A stretch of DNA of 64,000 nucleotides. Origin: Turnera subulata (taxonomy: Eukaryota; Streptophyta; Magnoliopsida; Malpighiales; Passifloraceae). Shown here in pieces: positions 22,911 through 34,824 of this stretch. Below the pieces are notes generated by a model. It was not told where the DNA came from, did not search any database, and saw only the letters and a program-made list of their open reading frames with translations. The translations under genes were made by a program, and so were the position numbers. How positions within the stretch are numbered: position 1 is the first letter of the stretch; every line of letters begins with the position of its first letter. Location of the stretch: the NCBI GenBank assembly GCA_028386065.3, contig JAKUCV010001068.1, positions 407,563-471,562 on the forward strand. The letters are read 5' to 3'.

Positions 22911-24059
22911 CTTAAATATGACTCAGGGAAAATAACGAAATTATGGGAAATAATAGAAATAATAATAATACATATATTGGGATTTAAGCAAAGTACTTAC
23001 GTATATAAATTACATAATTATTTTGGAAAAAGAAATACTAATATGGAAGACACCCTATAGTATAGATAATATTTCTGGGAAGGATATTTTCAAAGAATAA
23101 TATCCGGAATATGTATATATACGATGTATTAATTTGTGGAGAAAGAAAGTACAAATAATTTAAAAGATAATGTTTATACCGAAATATCAATCGGGTATGG
23201 ATAACGGGATGGTAGTCATTTGCATATCATATTTACTATGCATTTGTGTGACTATGTGTTTGTTATTAATTATAAATAGGAGCTGATAACGTGAACGAGC
23301 ACGAGGAACCAGAATCGGTGGACGAGTTCCCCGAGGAATATATCGGCTAAGGTGAGGATAAGTAAATATAAATATGTTGCCCATAATACCAAGTTGCTGT
23401 TTGTAATTGTGGATTGTTTTTGCTGGTGTGATACTACTATTGTGGCTGAGAATGGTTTGTTAATGGTTTGCTGTGATTGTGCTGCTTGCTGTTGATATCG
23501 ATGTTATGAGTTTGTTGAATCAATTATTATTGATGATCATACCGGGTACCGGGAATATTGCTATTGAATTGTTTATTATTTTGGTCGAGTGGAGAGGCCG
23601 AGAGCCTGCTCGGGTTGATTAGTAAAGTTTGGACAACAGGATATGAGCTCAATAAAAAAAAAAATGAAATCACTTAGACGTTATAGTCACGGTTAAATGT
23701 TGGAACAATCTGATGGTAGTCCTGTTTTGTTATTTGGTGCTGGGGGAGATGTGCTTGGTGTCCGCTCCCTGTCTGTACCTGATTATTATTTTGGCACTAG
23801 GGAAGTGTGCTTGGTGTCTGTTCTCTGGCTGTGCCGGTTTGTTGATTTTTGTTACGGGGAGTACCCTTGGTCTAGCTAGATCGGCTACCTGGCGACGGCC
23901 AACATTTAACTAGTGGTAGGGGCCCTGCTAATAAAATCGGATAGTGTGTCCAGGATAACACGAAATACTTTCTGGTAAGTAGTATGAACTTTTGTTTGTT
24001 TCTTTGTGACGGTTATTATTGGTTGCCTGCATATTTGTCTTTACTTATGGATTTTACCC

Positions 24060-24107
24060 GGTGAGCACTTCGGACTCACCCCTCACCTACGTGACCCGGT
24101 CACGTAG
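24060..24107 (+). other. Two conserved hairpins, counterpart of 6131-6179
   Basis: Hairpin A is GGTGAG/CTCACC (24060-24065 with 24075-24080). Hairpin B pairs CTACGTGAC (24087-24095) with GTCACGTAG (24099-24107) across a CCG loop, 9 perfect pairs. The stem sequence of B differs from the solo LTR copy but pairing is kept. Confidence 0.7.
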
Positions 24108-24415
24108 ATTGATCTGTGCGTAGTACAGGTACGTTCGAGGCTAGCTACGACGCACCCTCTGCCAGTCCCGGATCCACCCCGCGATGCACTACTACTATAT
24201 GCTATTGTGTTGTGTTAAGTCTTCCGCTGCTGTTGTTCATATTTGTCTTTCTGCTTTGTCGTTTGATGTAATAATGTCTCCGTATGTTGGTGTTGTGAAC
24301 TGGTTCTGTAATATAATGTTGGTTGGGATAATTAACTGGTATGGTTCCTGTAATAGTATTAAGTCCCACGTGTTTACTTTGAATACCGGTAAATTCGGGT
24401 CGGGGCATCTCATTT

Positions 24416-24427
24416 TGGTAGCGGAGC
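24416..24427 (+). other. Primer-binding site TGGTAGCGGAGC
   Basis: It lies 3 bp after the LTR end CA at 24412. It is the same variant PBS as in the non-autonomous element and the Sirevirus of this window. Confidence 0.75.
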
Positions 24428-24521
24428 AGGTAGTAGGTCTTTGAGTGTTGTTTGTTGTTTGTGCATACCCTGCTCTACATGTCTAATTCTCATGCATGCA
24501 TCTTCATATAGGTAGGACGAC

Positions 24522-24810
24522 ATGGATCCGGTCGAGGGTCACCATCATGCTGCCCAACAATACTTGGAAGAGGACCAAGTGTGGGTTGACCAACCACACC
24601 ATCAACCACAGCATCAACCACACCAGCACGGAGGAGCATTGTATGCATATAACGAGGTACCTGGAATGCCAACACCAATGTCACCACAGATGATGCATAT
24701 GATGACACAAATCCAGCATCATCAGACGACTGAGGGACCGTTGATGACCCCGTCCAACTTCTACAATGAAGTTTTGCAATTTTCGAAATATGCGCTACCA
24801 ATTATGTTTC
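24522..24810 (+). pseudogene. Truncated gag of the Tekay-like element
   Basis: The reading frame opens at ATG 24522, ~95 bp after the PBS, as expected for gag. The N-terminus is His/Gln/Pro-rich (EGHHHAAQQYLEEDQVW, then repeated HQPQHQP), followed by a Met-rich stretch (MSPQMMHMMTQIQHHQ). No Retrotrans_gag core is reached. Near 24800 the composition changes to AT-rich unrelated DNA and the frame runs into poly-Phe. The 3' part of the element is missing, so it is a 5' remnant. The low-complexity N-terminus prevents firm family assignment. Confidence 0.65.
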
Positions 24811-26309
24811 GAGAAAACAATACATATATATTCAATCACATCCCCTGCAAGACCTGGACATGTTTTTTTTTTTTTCTGCATATTTTACATTCTGCAAACT
24901 CTGTAGAAATAAGTCTGCCCCAGCCGACCTTTTAAGTTCGTCCACGGATTAAAGATATCAGAAGATTGAAGGCAAGATAATATATACATTATACTCCCAT
25001 GAAAAAATAAGTGCGTGATACGTGGAAGGACGCTAATCACAATCTTCTTCCCCAGGTACTAGTAGTAGCAGTATTATTTTTCATGGTCCGTCAAATCAAT
25101 TGTAGTTTTTTCTCCGGTTTAGCTTAGGATAGTGATCAATTAGTGATAAGATTCTCATTAAAGAAAAAGAAAAAGAATAGTGATAAGGTAATCAATCACA
25201 GTATTGAACCCAGAAAAAGGGCGAGCACTGTATTTATGAATTCATATCCAATGATTGGTGACGCGCTGTGGTCGAACCCAATACGTGGCGTGTAGTGCGT
25301 GGCTGATGGAATCGACGGCGGCGGTACGGCTGGACTGAGTTGGATGGACGGTCGATGATGGAAGAAATTATCAGCTTTGGTCGGTTTGGCCACGCCTGAA
25401 AACATTGACTTTGTTTAATATTGGTCTACATAAGCAGAGGACCCTACGACGTAGGAGCCGGAGGCAAGAAGTTTGGTTTTAACACAATATACATGTGAAC
25501 GCAAAATTTGTAATCACCTAAATTATTTGTCGAATGATAAGTGAATTGAACAAAATTTAACAAAGTGGTATCAAACTAGCAAAATTGTACAATTTCGACG
25601 ATATAGATTTATCAATAAAAAAATAATAATCCCATAGGGAATATTGCCAGTGTCCCTAACTTTAAGTGCGCAGAATTTCAGTGGAGGCGGAAGTGTTTTT
25701 TTTTCTTTCTTCTGATTCACTTTTCATTATGTTATGGGTTATAGGAATTGTACAGTAATTTGCCAATTGCCACACAAAACCTACCCACAAGTGAGTAAAT
25801 TTCACAATTAGCTGATGATATAGGATGTACTATATATCTTTGATTCTAAGAATGTGTTGGTATGGGTACTTATTGTGCACAAAAGATGGTAATTCAAACT
25901 TAAAAGTCTTGTTCTACTAGGGTTTCTTGATTACTTGCTGCTGCTGCTGCTAGCTATACAACTTTTCACTGTGGCAAGAAAGCGAAACCAAACACCTTTA
26001 ATGTGAAAGTCACATTTGCTATTATCAAAAAAAAAAAAAAGTCACATTTGCTGCAAACTTCATTCATTCAAGTATGGAGGGACTTTTCATAAAAAAAAAA
26101 AAAGAAGAAAAAAGAGTATGGAGGGACTGAATTTTGGGAACTTACTGGAACGATCTATCTACGAGAGGCCAAATAAGAAAAAGGCACACATGAAATGTGG
26201 GTGGGGTCACAGGAAAGGAAAGGAAAGTGTAGCTGGTTGGGTGGGGCGGCGAAGCTAAGTTAAATTGTCACTCACTTACTCATCAATCATCATGTCTCAA
26301 ATACGCCCC
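24811..26309. other. Intergenic region upstream of the aquaporin
   Basis: I see no gene, RNA or clear transposon terminus. There are poly(A)/poly(T) runs (24867, 26025, 26089) and a CTG run near 25940. The last ~300 bp are the likely promoter region of the PIP2 gene. Confidence 0.5.
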
Positions 26310-26317
26310 CATAAATA
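26310..26317 (+). promoter_or_regulatory. Possible TATA element (CATAAATA) of the PIP2 gene
   Basis: It lies ~150 bp upstream of the start codon, in a C-rich stretch, followed by a plausible 5' leader with a CT-rich part (26385-26420). It is a weak match to the TATA consensus. Confidence 0.35.
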
Positions 26318-26463
26318 CCACCCCCCCTTCCTCTACACTTGCATCATAAACAGAGTATCAAGGCCTAACAGACAAGCTATCAAATTCTTTCTCTGAATTT
26401 TTATTTTTTCTTCCTTCCATTATAGCTAGTAATAATATTTTGGAGAGAAGGAAAGAAAGAGCA

Positions 26464-27847
26464 ATGGGCAAAGACGTTGAGGCACAGAACAACCAGTTCA
26501 GCGCCAAGGACTACCATGATCCCCCACCAGCACCCCTGATTGACCCAGAGGAACTCACCATGTGGTCGTTTTATAGGGCCATTATCGCTGAGTTCATAGC
26601 AACACTCTTGTTTTTGTACGTCACTGTGTTGACTGTGATTGGGTACAAGAGCCAGACTGACCCAGCAAAAAATGCTGATGCTTGTGGTGGTGTAGGCATT
26701 CTTGGTATTGCCTGGGCCTTTGGTGGCATGATTTTCATCCTCGTTTACTGCACTGCCGGTATCTCAGGTATATTATATATATAGAGAGATAAATATTATT
26801 ATTATTATAATAGTAGTAGTGGTAGTAGTAACTAGCTGGCTGGCTCAATGGGTGAACATTATCAGTTGTTGTGTTGAGGGATTTTTAAGAATTCATTTCA
26901 TTATTAAATGCATGCTAAATATTGTGAGACTGATGAGAGCTGCTGGTAAATGATATATATATGTATATATGCAGGTGGTCACATTAACCCTGCAGTTACA
27001 TTTGGTCTGTTCCTGGCAAGGAAAGTGTCTCTGGTGCGAGCCATAATGTATATGGTGGCTCAGTGCTTGGGGGCCATTTGTGGATGTGGGCTTGTCAAGG
27101 GTTTCCAGAAGTCTTACTATCACCATTATGGAGGTGGAGCCAATACGTTAAATGATGGGTTCAGCACAGGCACTGGTCTGGGCGCTGAGATCATTGGTAC
27201 CTTTGTCCTTGTCTACACCGTTTTCTCTGCCACTGATCCAAAGAGGAACGCTAGGGACTCTCATGTTCCTGTATGTATTACCTACCTATATATATCTAAT
27301 TATATATATACGCCTAGCTAGCTCCTAATTAATTTGGTGATCAACTCTGTCATAGAAATTTTTTTCTAAATTCAGGAAACGAAACCAGATAGCTAGGTTT
27401 GGGGCCGGGATTAACTCTGATCAATATATATGGTCTGAATTTGGAATATGCCTCTATATAGGTCTTGGCACCACTTCCTATCGGATTTGCTGTCTTTATG
27501 GTTCACTTGGCCACTATTCCAATCACTGGCACTGGCATCAACCCAGCCAGGAGCTTTGGAGCTGCCGTGATCTTCAACGAGGACAAGCCATGGGATGATC
27601 ACGTATGTATCTTCCCCTTTTTAAACATGTTCCTAATCAGTTTCTACGTACTATTGTGCATTCAATGAAGAATAGCTATGCCTATGCTTGTATTTTTACT
27701 TTTCTATTTTTATTTTATTTTGGGCAGTGGATCTTCTGGGTCGGACCTTTCATTGGTGCCGCAGTTGCTGCCTTTTATCACCAGTACATCCTGAGAGCAG
27801 GTGCTGTTAAGGCTCTTGGGTCCTTCTGGAGCAGCTCCAACATATAA
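26464..27847 (+). CDS. PIP2: Plasma-membrane aquaporin, PIP2 subfamily (four exons)
   Basis: A water channel of the plasma membrane. Exons are 26464-26767, 26975-27270, 27462-27602 and 27728-27847. All introns are GT-AG and the joined frame is open for 286 residues, normal for PIP2. The start is MGKDVE, typical of PIP2; an in-frame codon further upstream is TTG, not ATG. Two NPA motifs sit at residues 106-108 and 227-229. The aromatic/arginine filter is F86, H215, T224, R230, the water-selective set. Loop-A Cys is C74, loop-B phospho-site S120 (RKVS), loop-D pH-gating His H198. The C-terminus has KALGSF with Ser279 and Ser282, matching the known phosphorylation sites of spinach PIP2;1. The short N-terminus and longer C-tail separate it from PIP1. 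Exon boundaries match the usual four-exon PIP layout. No lesions are seen, so the gene looks intact. The paralogue number cannot be assigned. Confidence 0.95.
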
Positions 27848-27935
27848 TTCAATGGATCAAATGTCCGAGAAAAGCCAGTTTGGCCCTGCCGACTATGAGA
27901 AACTTATAATCTGTACATGTCAATTGTGTAATGCT

Positions 27936-27953
27936 TGTGTGTGTGTGTGTGTG
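27936..27953. repeat. (TG)n microsatellite in the PIP2 3' flank
   Basis: Nine TG units about 90 bp after the stop codon, probably inside the 3' UTR. Confidence 0.85.
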
Positions 27954-28091
27954 CTTGGGCAGTTGGGCCCTGGTTTTATTTGAGCCCAAAAGTTGCCTTC
28001 TACTTCCTATTTTTATTTCGGTGCCATCATTATGTATGCATGCTGTCTTTGACAGGGCTTATCAGCAACTACTTTGTTTAATCTTTATCAT

Positions 28092-28122
<31 letters not shown>
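28092..28122. repeat. (TC)n microsatellite
   Basis: An interrupted TC run downstream of PIP2. Confidence 0.85.
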
Positions 28123-28123
<1 letters not shown>

Positions 28124-29400
28124 CCTTGCTATGCAGAAGATAATTCTTTATCAATAATTACCTCATGATTTGGAACCACCACCATCACTTAAGTGAAGGT
28201 TTAAATGATATAATGTGGAGCAAAAATGAGTTGCCAGATCCGCTCTAATATTTGATTGTAGTTGATGAACCATGGCCTTAATTACTGGGACTTTGGTGGG
28301 TCTGTTTCTCTATGTGATAAACAAGGAGTCATTTTCTTCTTTTCTTTTTTTTTTTTTTTAAAAATCGCATGAACAATGAAAATTTTAATTTCTTGATCAT
28401 AAAGGTTTGTATACATACAGAAGACAAAATGGCCAATATGAGGGTGGCCAAATAAGAAAGATAGACACTATACTTTTGTTACATGAGCAACAAAAGGTGT
28501 CGTGAGTTGACATCCTTCCCTCCTTGATTTGTCCAAGATATTATCTCCTGAAACAAATCCTATAGCCCGGGGATGGAAAGTTACTGAGTAAGTAACGTTT
28601 CTTGTTTAGTTAAAGTTAATTACTGGTGGATTAATTACGACACCTACAATGCTTTGGTCCCCATGGACTGTGAATTTGTAAACCAGGTCCTTGGTGCTAT
28701 CAACATAAGTAATTAGTAAGCGTTCGAGTAACTGTTATGGATTAATTGGTTCATATTGGTGATTGACTGATTGCAATAGAAGGATGCTGGTTAAAAGAGA
28801 GCAGTGTGTCCTTCCACTTCTCCGATTTCAATGTTTGTGTCCCTCTTCATTTTATTTCAAACATTATGTCCCCCAATCTGTTGAAAATAAAGCAATGCTG
28901 TCCAAATTTCCTCCAATTGCCGGTCAGCCAATCATGGATTGCCACGTGTCAGGGGGCGACGTCTAGCTGAAAAGTTTTTTAAATCCCTCCCTCTATTTTC
29001 CAGAAATTCCCGATTTTTGGTTTTGGGAAAAAAAAATAATTGTTTATTGATGGGAGTTAGTGCGTTGCGAGGCCCACGCACGTGGGCTGTCGACCACTCA
29101 CAATGCGCACCCGTGTTGGCGTGAGTTTCGCCCCCCAATCGAAACGATGTCACTTCCGCAAAAAAGCAAAACCCAGGTGCCGTGTCCGTGTTGTTTCGCT
29201 TAGACGGCACCCCTTCAGCCTGTTTCACTTCTCGCACATTCAACTTGAAAAGAAAAAAAGAAATCCAACATTCGAGGCGCGTTAGTGTGTTGCGGGCCCA
29301 GGTACTTAACCCTAGTTTCCTTCCTTCTCTTCTCATATTTTCTTTTCCTCTCAGCCTATCTAAAAAAAATCGTCTTAACCTCTCCTTTGTTTTACAAGCA
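28123..29400. other. Intergenic DNA between PIP2 and the GRF ORF
   Basis: No gene recognised. A near-palindrome GCCCACG-CA-CGTGGGC (29068-29083) contains a CACGTG G-box core. The interval may include the outer end of a Mutator-like element, but no TIR could be fixed. Confidence 0.4.
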
Positions 29401-29408
29401 CGTCAACT

Positions 29409-29759
29409 ATGTCTCCATTGTCTTCATCTAACACTTCTCTCAAATCCATTTCTTCCAAACCGTCTACCGAGAGGGCTTGCGAGAGGAATTTTGTAGATTG
29501 CGAGTTCGTAATTTCAATCATATCTCAGAAACCGAACTACGATTATGAAGGTGCTATTTTATGTTCTTGTGGGCGCAGGTCTCCCAGATGGTACTCGTGG
29601 AGCAACAAGAACACATGGAGGAGCTTCAATCGTTATGGTTTATTCAGTCGTTGTAGTTTCTTGCTGTGGGTTGATGGCCAATTTGATGACAGAGCTCGAG
29701 AGCTATTGATTGGATTGAGGAATTGGGAGAGGCAGTTGGTTTTTAATAGACAACAGTAA
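29409..29759 (+). CDS. GRF-type zinc-finger protein, probably transposon-associated (116 residues)
   Basis: A single open frame. The N-terminal ~28 residues are Ser-rich. Residues 50-90 match a GRF zinc finger: C52-S-C54-G, S-W-S-N-K-N-T-W-R-S-F, then C82-S-F-L-L-W-V-D. The family normally has four ligand cysteines. The third, expected about residue 75 after RSF, is missing, so zinc binding may be impaired. The short C-terminal tail is Arg/Leu-rich. GRF ORFs of this size are common in plants, often next to Mutator-like elements. Here the ORF converges on a mudrA-like pseudogene 66 bp away, recalling the convergent mudrA/mudrB layout of maize MuDR. It could be an accessory transposon gene or a decaying remnant; expression is unproven. 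Confidence 0.55.
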   Translation: MSPLSSSNTSLKSISSKPSTERACERNFVDCEFVISIISQKPNYDYEGAILCSCGRRSPRWYSWSNKNTWRSFNRYGLFSRCSFLLWVDGQFDDRARELLIGLRNWERQLVFNRQQ

Positions 29760-29825
29760 CAGAAACTACTGTTAAAGACAGCAATGAAAGCATGCAGTAG
29801 TTTGGTTTGATGTTTGTGACTTACC

Positions 29826-32045
29826 TTGTGTTGATCAGAAACGAAAGTCCATCCATACCTAAGTCCCTAAGGTAAGCCTAAATCCTACATGAGTTGTTGC
29901 AAGAACCACTTCCAATTTTCAGTGTTCTCCACCTGTACCACTGAACCATACTACAAGGTACATCTGATTGTTGGCATCTCTCCCAATTGTTGATAGTAAT
30001 TGTCCACCTAAACGTCCTTTCAGAAAGCATCCATCTACGCCAAGGACACGCCTACATCCCTTATTGAATTCAACCTTTAGTGTTTTGAAACATATGTACA
30101 TTTTTTTGAATGTATGATTCCCAAGTTGATCCTCCATTGTGTCCAACAGCACAGTGCTTCCTGGATTTGTGGCCCTTAGCATATGCATATAGTCATGGAG
30201 TCTCTTGTACTCCGCCTCCTCATTGGCATTGTAATGGGCGTTAACAGCTTCCTTAGCACGTCTGGCGACAGACTATGTTGTACTGACTTTGAACTTCTTC
30301 CGTGTAACATCCACGATCTAGGAAGGCCTCATTGTCATGGCAATGGTGCCAAATTTTTCCAACAAATACTGTGAAATAACCTTGTAGTTCACTCTAGTGC
30401 TGTTGTTACCACTACCATAAGAATGCCCTTTTTTCCACCTTCATGAATTTTCCTGATAACTCATATCTTGTTGGCCTTATGAAATCTTATTTGAACAAAC
30501 CACTTGCATTCCTCATCCTTACACGCTGCTTCTGATCTTTGGCTATCTATTTTCTTCCACTTGATATTTCTTCTCAGGCGAATGCTCTCTCTATCAAATG
30601 CTTCTTTTGCTTTATTTCTATTCTTAAATATCAAGCCAACCTCAAAATGAGGAACCTTGACTACAGGATTGAAGTAGATACTACTCCTCTGCCGCCTGCG
30701 GCCAGTGTCATCACCCTATCAGAGTGGAAACTTCCTTCATTATCAGAAATTTTGTGCTCTTCCTCCACCCATTTACCCCTTCTAACCCGTGTCAATTCAA
30801 AATCAGCCTCATTTATTTCAATCACTACATTTGCATCAGCACCAGCCTCATCTCTGTAGTTCACCTAATCTGCATCAACATCCTGATTCGCCTCATTAAC
30901 TTCATTTGCATCATCATCTAAATTATTTGTTCCCTCAGCTACAAGGATGGGAAATCAATTAATATACTTCATACTTAATCGCAAACAAAGATAATGTTAA
31001 AATGAACTAAACAAGCTAAAAACAACAACAAACTAAATGCATACAACTTAAAAGAGAAAGCAGACACCAAAAGTTGTAACTTAAAAAATTTGAAGATCCA
31101 CATCAAGTGTACCAAATTGTAATTGACGTTAACTTTCAATCCTTTTCTTGTTAACAAAAGGATTGAATGCAACTCAATTTGTATGAGTAATAATAAGCTA
31201 GTTTAGTACCTCCATAACCATAGCCTTCATCATCACCACCTTCATCTACATTATCTTCTTCTTGCTCGCCACCACCATCATCAGCTTCATCTCCTTAGCT
31301 TGCAGTGAGCTTCCAAGACCTCCTCTGCCTCTCTTCACTTCTCTTCCTTTCTAATGTTTCTCTCAGTTGTGCCCTGAACTGTTGTAGTTACTCATTGTCT
31401 GTCAACTAATCAACATCAACCCAATTCTTTGTATTAGACTCCAAAGCATCTTCCTCGGCTTCAATGTTCATATTGTGCATATGCCCTCCATCAGCCGCGT
31501 CTTCAGGTGTTCGTTGGACATGTTAATGTGCCTGTTCTTCAACTATGGGTGCTTCTTCTCTAGGTATATCTTGGCCTTGCTGGTTTTGATCATCAAGGTT
31601 TAGGATTTCTTCCCTTACTGGACGGCTAGTTTGACCCACATCACAAGGGCATTGATATCACCTTCCCTAACCCTACTAGACTTATAACCATCAACACCTA
31701 AACTTATCCTCTCACACCCATTAATGACTTCAACTTCCTCCCCTTCACTGACATCCCCATTAATGCCTTCAACTCCTTCTCTTTCACTGACACCCGGCCT
31801 ACATCTCCCTCAACAGCAACAATAGGTTCAAATTGAATCTCGTTACCAAAGAAATCATAAGCGAGGGGATCGTGATATTGTGCCTCCTACAGACATTAAT
31901 AGGATTTTCTTCCCCCCAATATGAGTGGTCCCTATCTCCATACTCCACATATATATCTGCTATATTATACTTGGCCAGTAAGTCGAAGAGTGGGCCCAAG
32001 TACTTGTCACTAGTCACAAGTACAAGTTCCACATCCAGTAAATAA
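29826..32045 (-). pseudogene. Broken mudrA-like (MULE) transposase
   Basis: On minus, order is kept but frames are broken. An acidic N-terminal region with YVEYGDRDH lies at ~31.9 kb. Low-complexity Asp/Glu-rich stretches cover 31.2-31.6 kb and 30.7-30.9 kb. A MuDR-type DNA-binding part (PHFEVGLIFKN...AKEAF, 30.58-30.66 kb) follows, then a conserved region leading into the MULE transposase core. That core (30188-29919) shows TFKKMYICF, GCRRVLGVDGCFLKGRLGGQ and GRDANNQMYLVVW, including the Asp of VDG that is the first DDE residue. A frameshifted continuation reads NTENWKWFLQ and FVSDQHK (second Asp). The frame ends at ~29826 at a donor-like AAG/GTAAGT; the third catalytic residue and C-terminus are absent. 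Stops and frameshifts show it is inactive. Confidence 0.75.
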
Positions 32046-32535
32046 TTCCGACATCTCCCCTTTTTCTCTTAGCAAATGGTAGTAAATTTTACTCATATTC
32101 TTGTAACCTAGCTCCCTAGACATTATAATAAACGATTTCTCGAAAATTGCATCCTTACCTGCCCTTTTCTACCTTAGCCCGACTAAATATCTAAGCTTGG
32201 GGTTCCTAACAATTCCCCACCAATATAAAACTAAAATTGTGCACGTCGGTCACAGTCATCCATAGTAGCAAGTCCTACATGTTCCGCAAAGAGCAAACTA
32301 ATTTTGTAAAGATAATATATTATTTATTTAATCAATCCATGGAGCAGTACGCGACATCATGCGTGTGAACTACAATAGACAACATACAATTTAAAAATTA
32401 TTACAACAACCAAACAACTATAGTTAAATGAAGATTTTCCACTATGACATTATTAGATTAAGTAATTTCCAGATACCAACAATGCAGTGCACAATATGCA
32501 AAACAACGTGAACCACGAATCAACACCAGTTAAAA
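32046..32535. other. AT-rich DNA upstream (on minus) of the mudrA remnant
   Basis: No coding region; may hold the 5' end of the MULE. No TIR could be paired. Confidence 0.35.
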
Positions 32536-32650
32536 AAGAATGAGTTTTTGGTACAATTGGTACCTGAACTTTTCACTTTGCGTCAATTGTGTACCCAGAA
32601 CTTTTTCTGAGTCATTTATATACCCGATTTTTCTTGGGCAGGTCAGTCAT
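32536..32650. mobile_element. Terminal fragment of the DNA transposon type seen at 21565
   Basis: It shares 'ggtacctgaacttt', 'gcgtcaattgtgtaccc' and 'tatacccgattttt' style repeats with 21565-21709. Partner end not found; class uncertain. Confidence 0.35.
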
Positions 32651-33159
32651 GGTTTTCGGGTGAGGTATATACTGGAAGCTGACCAAAATTGGGGAGCTAT
32701 CCGTCGCTCAAAACCATGTCGTCTCACCACAATACGACCTCATTTTATATCTTCCTAGTAGGAGTGGGTCCTACCCATTATCCTAGGGTATAACCCGATT
32801 TCCCACTTGGTTCTACCCCGGATTAAGGGGTTCAACCGAACCCAAATGAAGTTATTTCACTTTAATTTGTTTCCCTGGTTTAATTTCGCATTGATTTCCC
32901 AAAGTAATACCAAGATTTGATAGCCATCCATTCATGGTAAAAAAAAAAAAATGATAACGATCCCCAAACAAATTTTCAGGCCATATATAAACCCAGAAAA
33001 TGAGATTCCTTTTTGTGAAATAAATGTTTAAATCCCTACTTTTCCTCTTAAGTAACCCTCTTCTTATTCTTCCCTTAATATTTATTTAAGGATTATTTAA
33101 ATATTAACAACTATTTCTCTTTAAAAAAATAAAAACAATAAATAAAAATTAATCATATC
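32651..33159. other. Intergenic AT-rich DNA
   Basis: Nothing recognisable. It includes a poly(A) run at 32939-32952. Confidence 0.35.
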
Positions 33160-33545
33160 TTGCAAACCCGCCCACTCCACGACCATCATCACCACTACCA
33201 CCACCATTATCATGCCTCTCCCCTAAATCTATTAATCAAAACCCATGACCACCACCACCACCATGCCCCTCTCGCCAAATCCATTATCCAAAATCCATGC
33301 CTTTCAACCCACCTTCAACAGACCGTCACCTTCAATACCAAAAACAAACGGCCACCACCACACAACCACCACCACCATCACCATGTTCTCCCCCTCCTCC
33401 TCCTCACCCCCTCCCCGCCCCAAACACAAAATCCATTATCCAATACCTATGTTCTTTAGTCCACCTTCAACGGAATTCGTCACTTTCAATACCAAAACAA
33501 AAACCAAACCTCCTCCACAACCGATTCCGACCAGCACTTCTCTTT
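33160..33545. repeat. CCA/CAT-rich low-complexity region with a ~75-bp direct repeat
   Basis: Runs of ACC and CAC triplets produce His/Pro-rich frames in all three plus frames. Blocks at about 33279-33348 and 33427-33500 are imperfect copies ('aaatccattatcca ... ccaccttcaac ... gtcac-ttcaataccaaaa'). Not a convincing gene. Confidence 0.6.
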
Positions 33546-34093
33546 AATAATTGAGAATAAATCTCAGTAAATAACCTGCAAAAATACATACCCAATCCAC
33601 TGTCGCCATTTGTATCAACACAAACCCAACACACCAGGCTCAACTAATTAGGACTAACAATTTCTACAACTATTTACGCATGGTTACAGAGGAGGAGCGC
33701 AAAAGATCCGGAACGATGTCTTTGTCCGCCACCGACACCATATTCAGCCACGATCTCTTCAGGGTCTTCGTCAGCCTCCAACACTGCCGCCTCCTAGAAC
33801 ACCCACCAGCTCTTCGATTTTGAGCAATTGTCGAAGACTGAAGAAGGGGGATAACCCCGTGGGAGGTCCTATAACTTATCTTGAAATCTCAGTTGACATA
33901 GCTATGTAAAAAATGACTCATTCGAGTCCTATAATATTTAAAAACAACATTAAACGAGTCCTCGTCTAATTTTCCGTCCATTTTTCTTTTGTTATTTTTG
34001 ACTTTTCTTAGTCCACGCCACTTCCCTACCATCATAAGCTTCCATGTAAAAAAAAAAAGCATAATTTTTCATTAAAAAATATCTAATTATAAT
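33546..34093. other. Intergenic DNA, nothing assigned
   Basis: A stretch at 33866-33970 ('gtcctataacttat ... gagtcctataatat ... gagtcctcgtctaatttt') has the repeated look of a DNA-element end, but no partner was found. Confidence 0.35.
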
Positions 34094-34102
34094 TGAATAA
34101 AA

Positions 34103-34600
34103 GGCAAAAGTACCTTTATAGGGCCTCAGCGAACCAAAAATCTTTAGTTTGGGTATCGAGTTACGAAAAATTCAATCTCCCCTCCCAGCTACGACATTTC
34201 ATCCGATCCCAATCTCACTCAAATCGCCCAAAGTCAAAATTAAAGCACTATTCACCCAATTTGGCGTGTGCTGGAGGCTGACGTGGACTGTCTACGTGGC
34301 GATGCGCGCCTGGTTTGCGCCTTTGGCTGAGGTGGACCAATAGGAAATCGATACATGACATGTAGGGTCCCAAATAAAAATAATATTTTAAAGTATGGAG
34401 TGGATGTTTTTAATAAAAAAATTCTAAGCAAATCATTTTTTTCATTAATTTAATACCCAAATAAACAAAAAAACTAAACAAATTGTTATATTGATTAATT
34501 TAACCAATCACATTATTGTAGTGTTATTAATTTAATATCGAAGTAAACTAATAAATTTAACTAAAAATATTATTTATCTCATTTTGCCTTAATTAATCAC
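34103..34600 (+). repeat. Left TIR of the Mutator-like element
   Basis: It matches the reverse complement of ~54440-54949 across its length with scattered mismatches and short indels. Shared blocks include 'ctttatagggcctcag', 'cagctacgacatttcat' and 'gattaatttaaccaatca'. Confidence 0.85.
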
Positions 34601-34824
34601 CAAACCAATATGTGAAACAGGAAAAAAAAAAACAAACACGTGAAATAAAATATAGCAGTACACTAAATCAAGTAAACCCCTTTAAAAAAAATTCATAACA
34701 TTACATCAGTAACGAGAAGGGTTACATTTACTGGTTTTACTTTGTTTTGGGTTACCACTACTACTAAACAATCATCTCACAAATCCTTCCTTTCTTAGGA
34801 GCTAACGACGACGCTCCCTTTCTT

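Larger units (their letters stand above)
21710..24412 (+). mobile_element. LTR (2703 bp) of a Tekay-like Gypsy element, diverged relative of 3498-6490
   Basis: It begins TGTAACAGCCCGGG, ends GGGGCATCTCA, and is followed by a PBS and gag. It shares the opening ~250 bp pattern, the GC-rich leader with a donor-like CAGGTGAGC (~22682), the 'gtgagcacttcggactcacccc' block (24061-24082) and the 3' end with the solo LTR. It lacks that family's hairpin array; at the matching place (23730-23880) it has 'gtgcttggtgtc' repeats instead. Preceding bases TTAAT (21705-21709) would be the TSD, but no matching right copy was found because the element is truncated. Confidence 0.85.

Noticed and set aside
28780..32650. 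Complete Mutator element with TIRs around the GRF and mudrA-like genes
   Set aside because: I could not match inverted ends on the two sides, so element borders are not claimed.
33160..33545. His/Pro-rich protein gene
   Set aside because: All three plus frames are open because of CCA/CAC repeats, and there is an internal duplication; no gene structure supports it.
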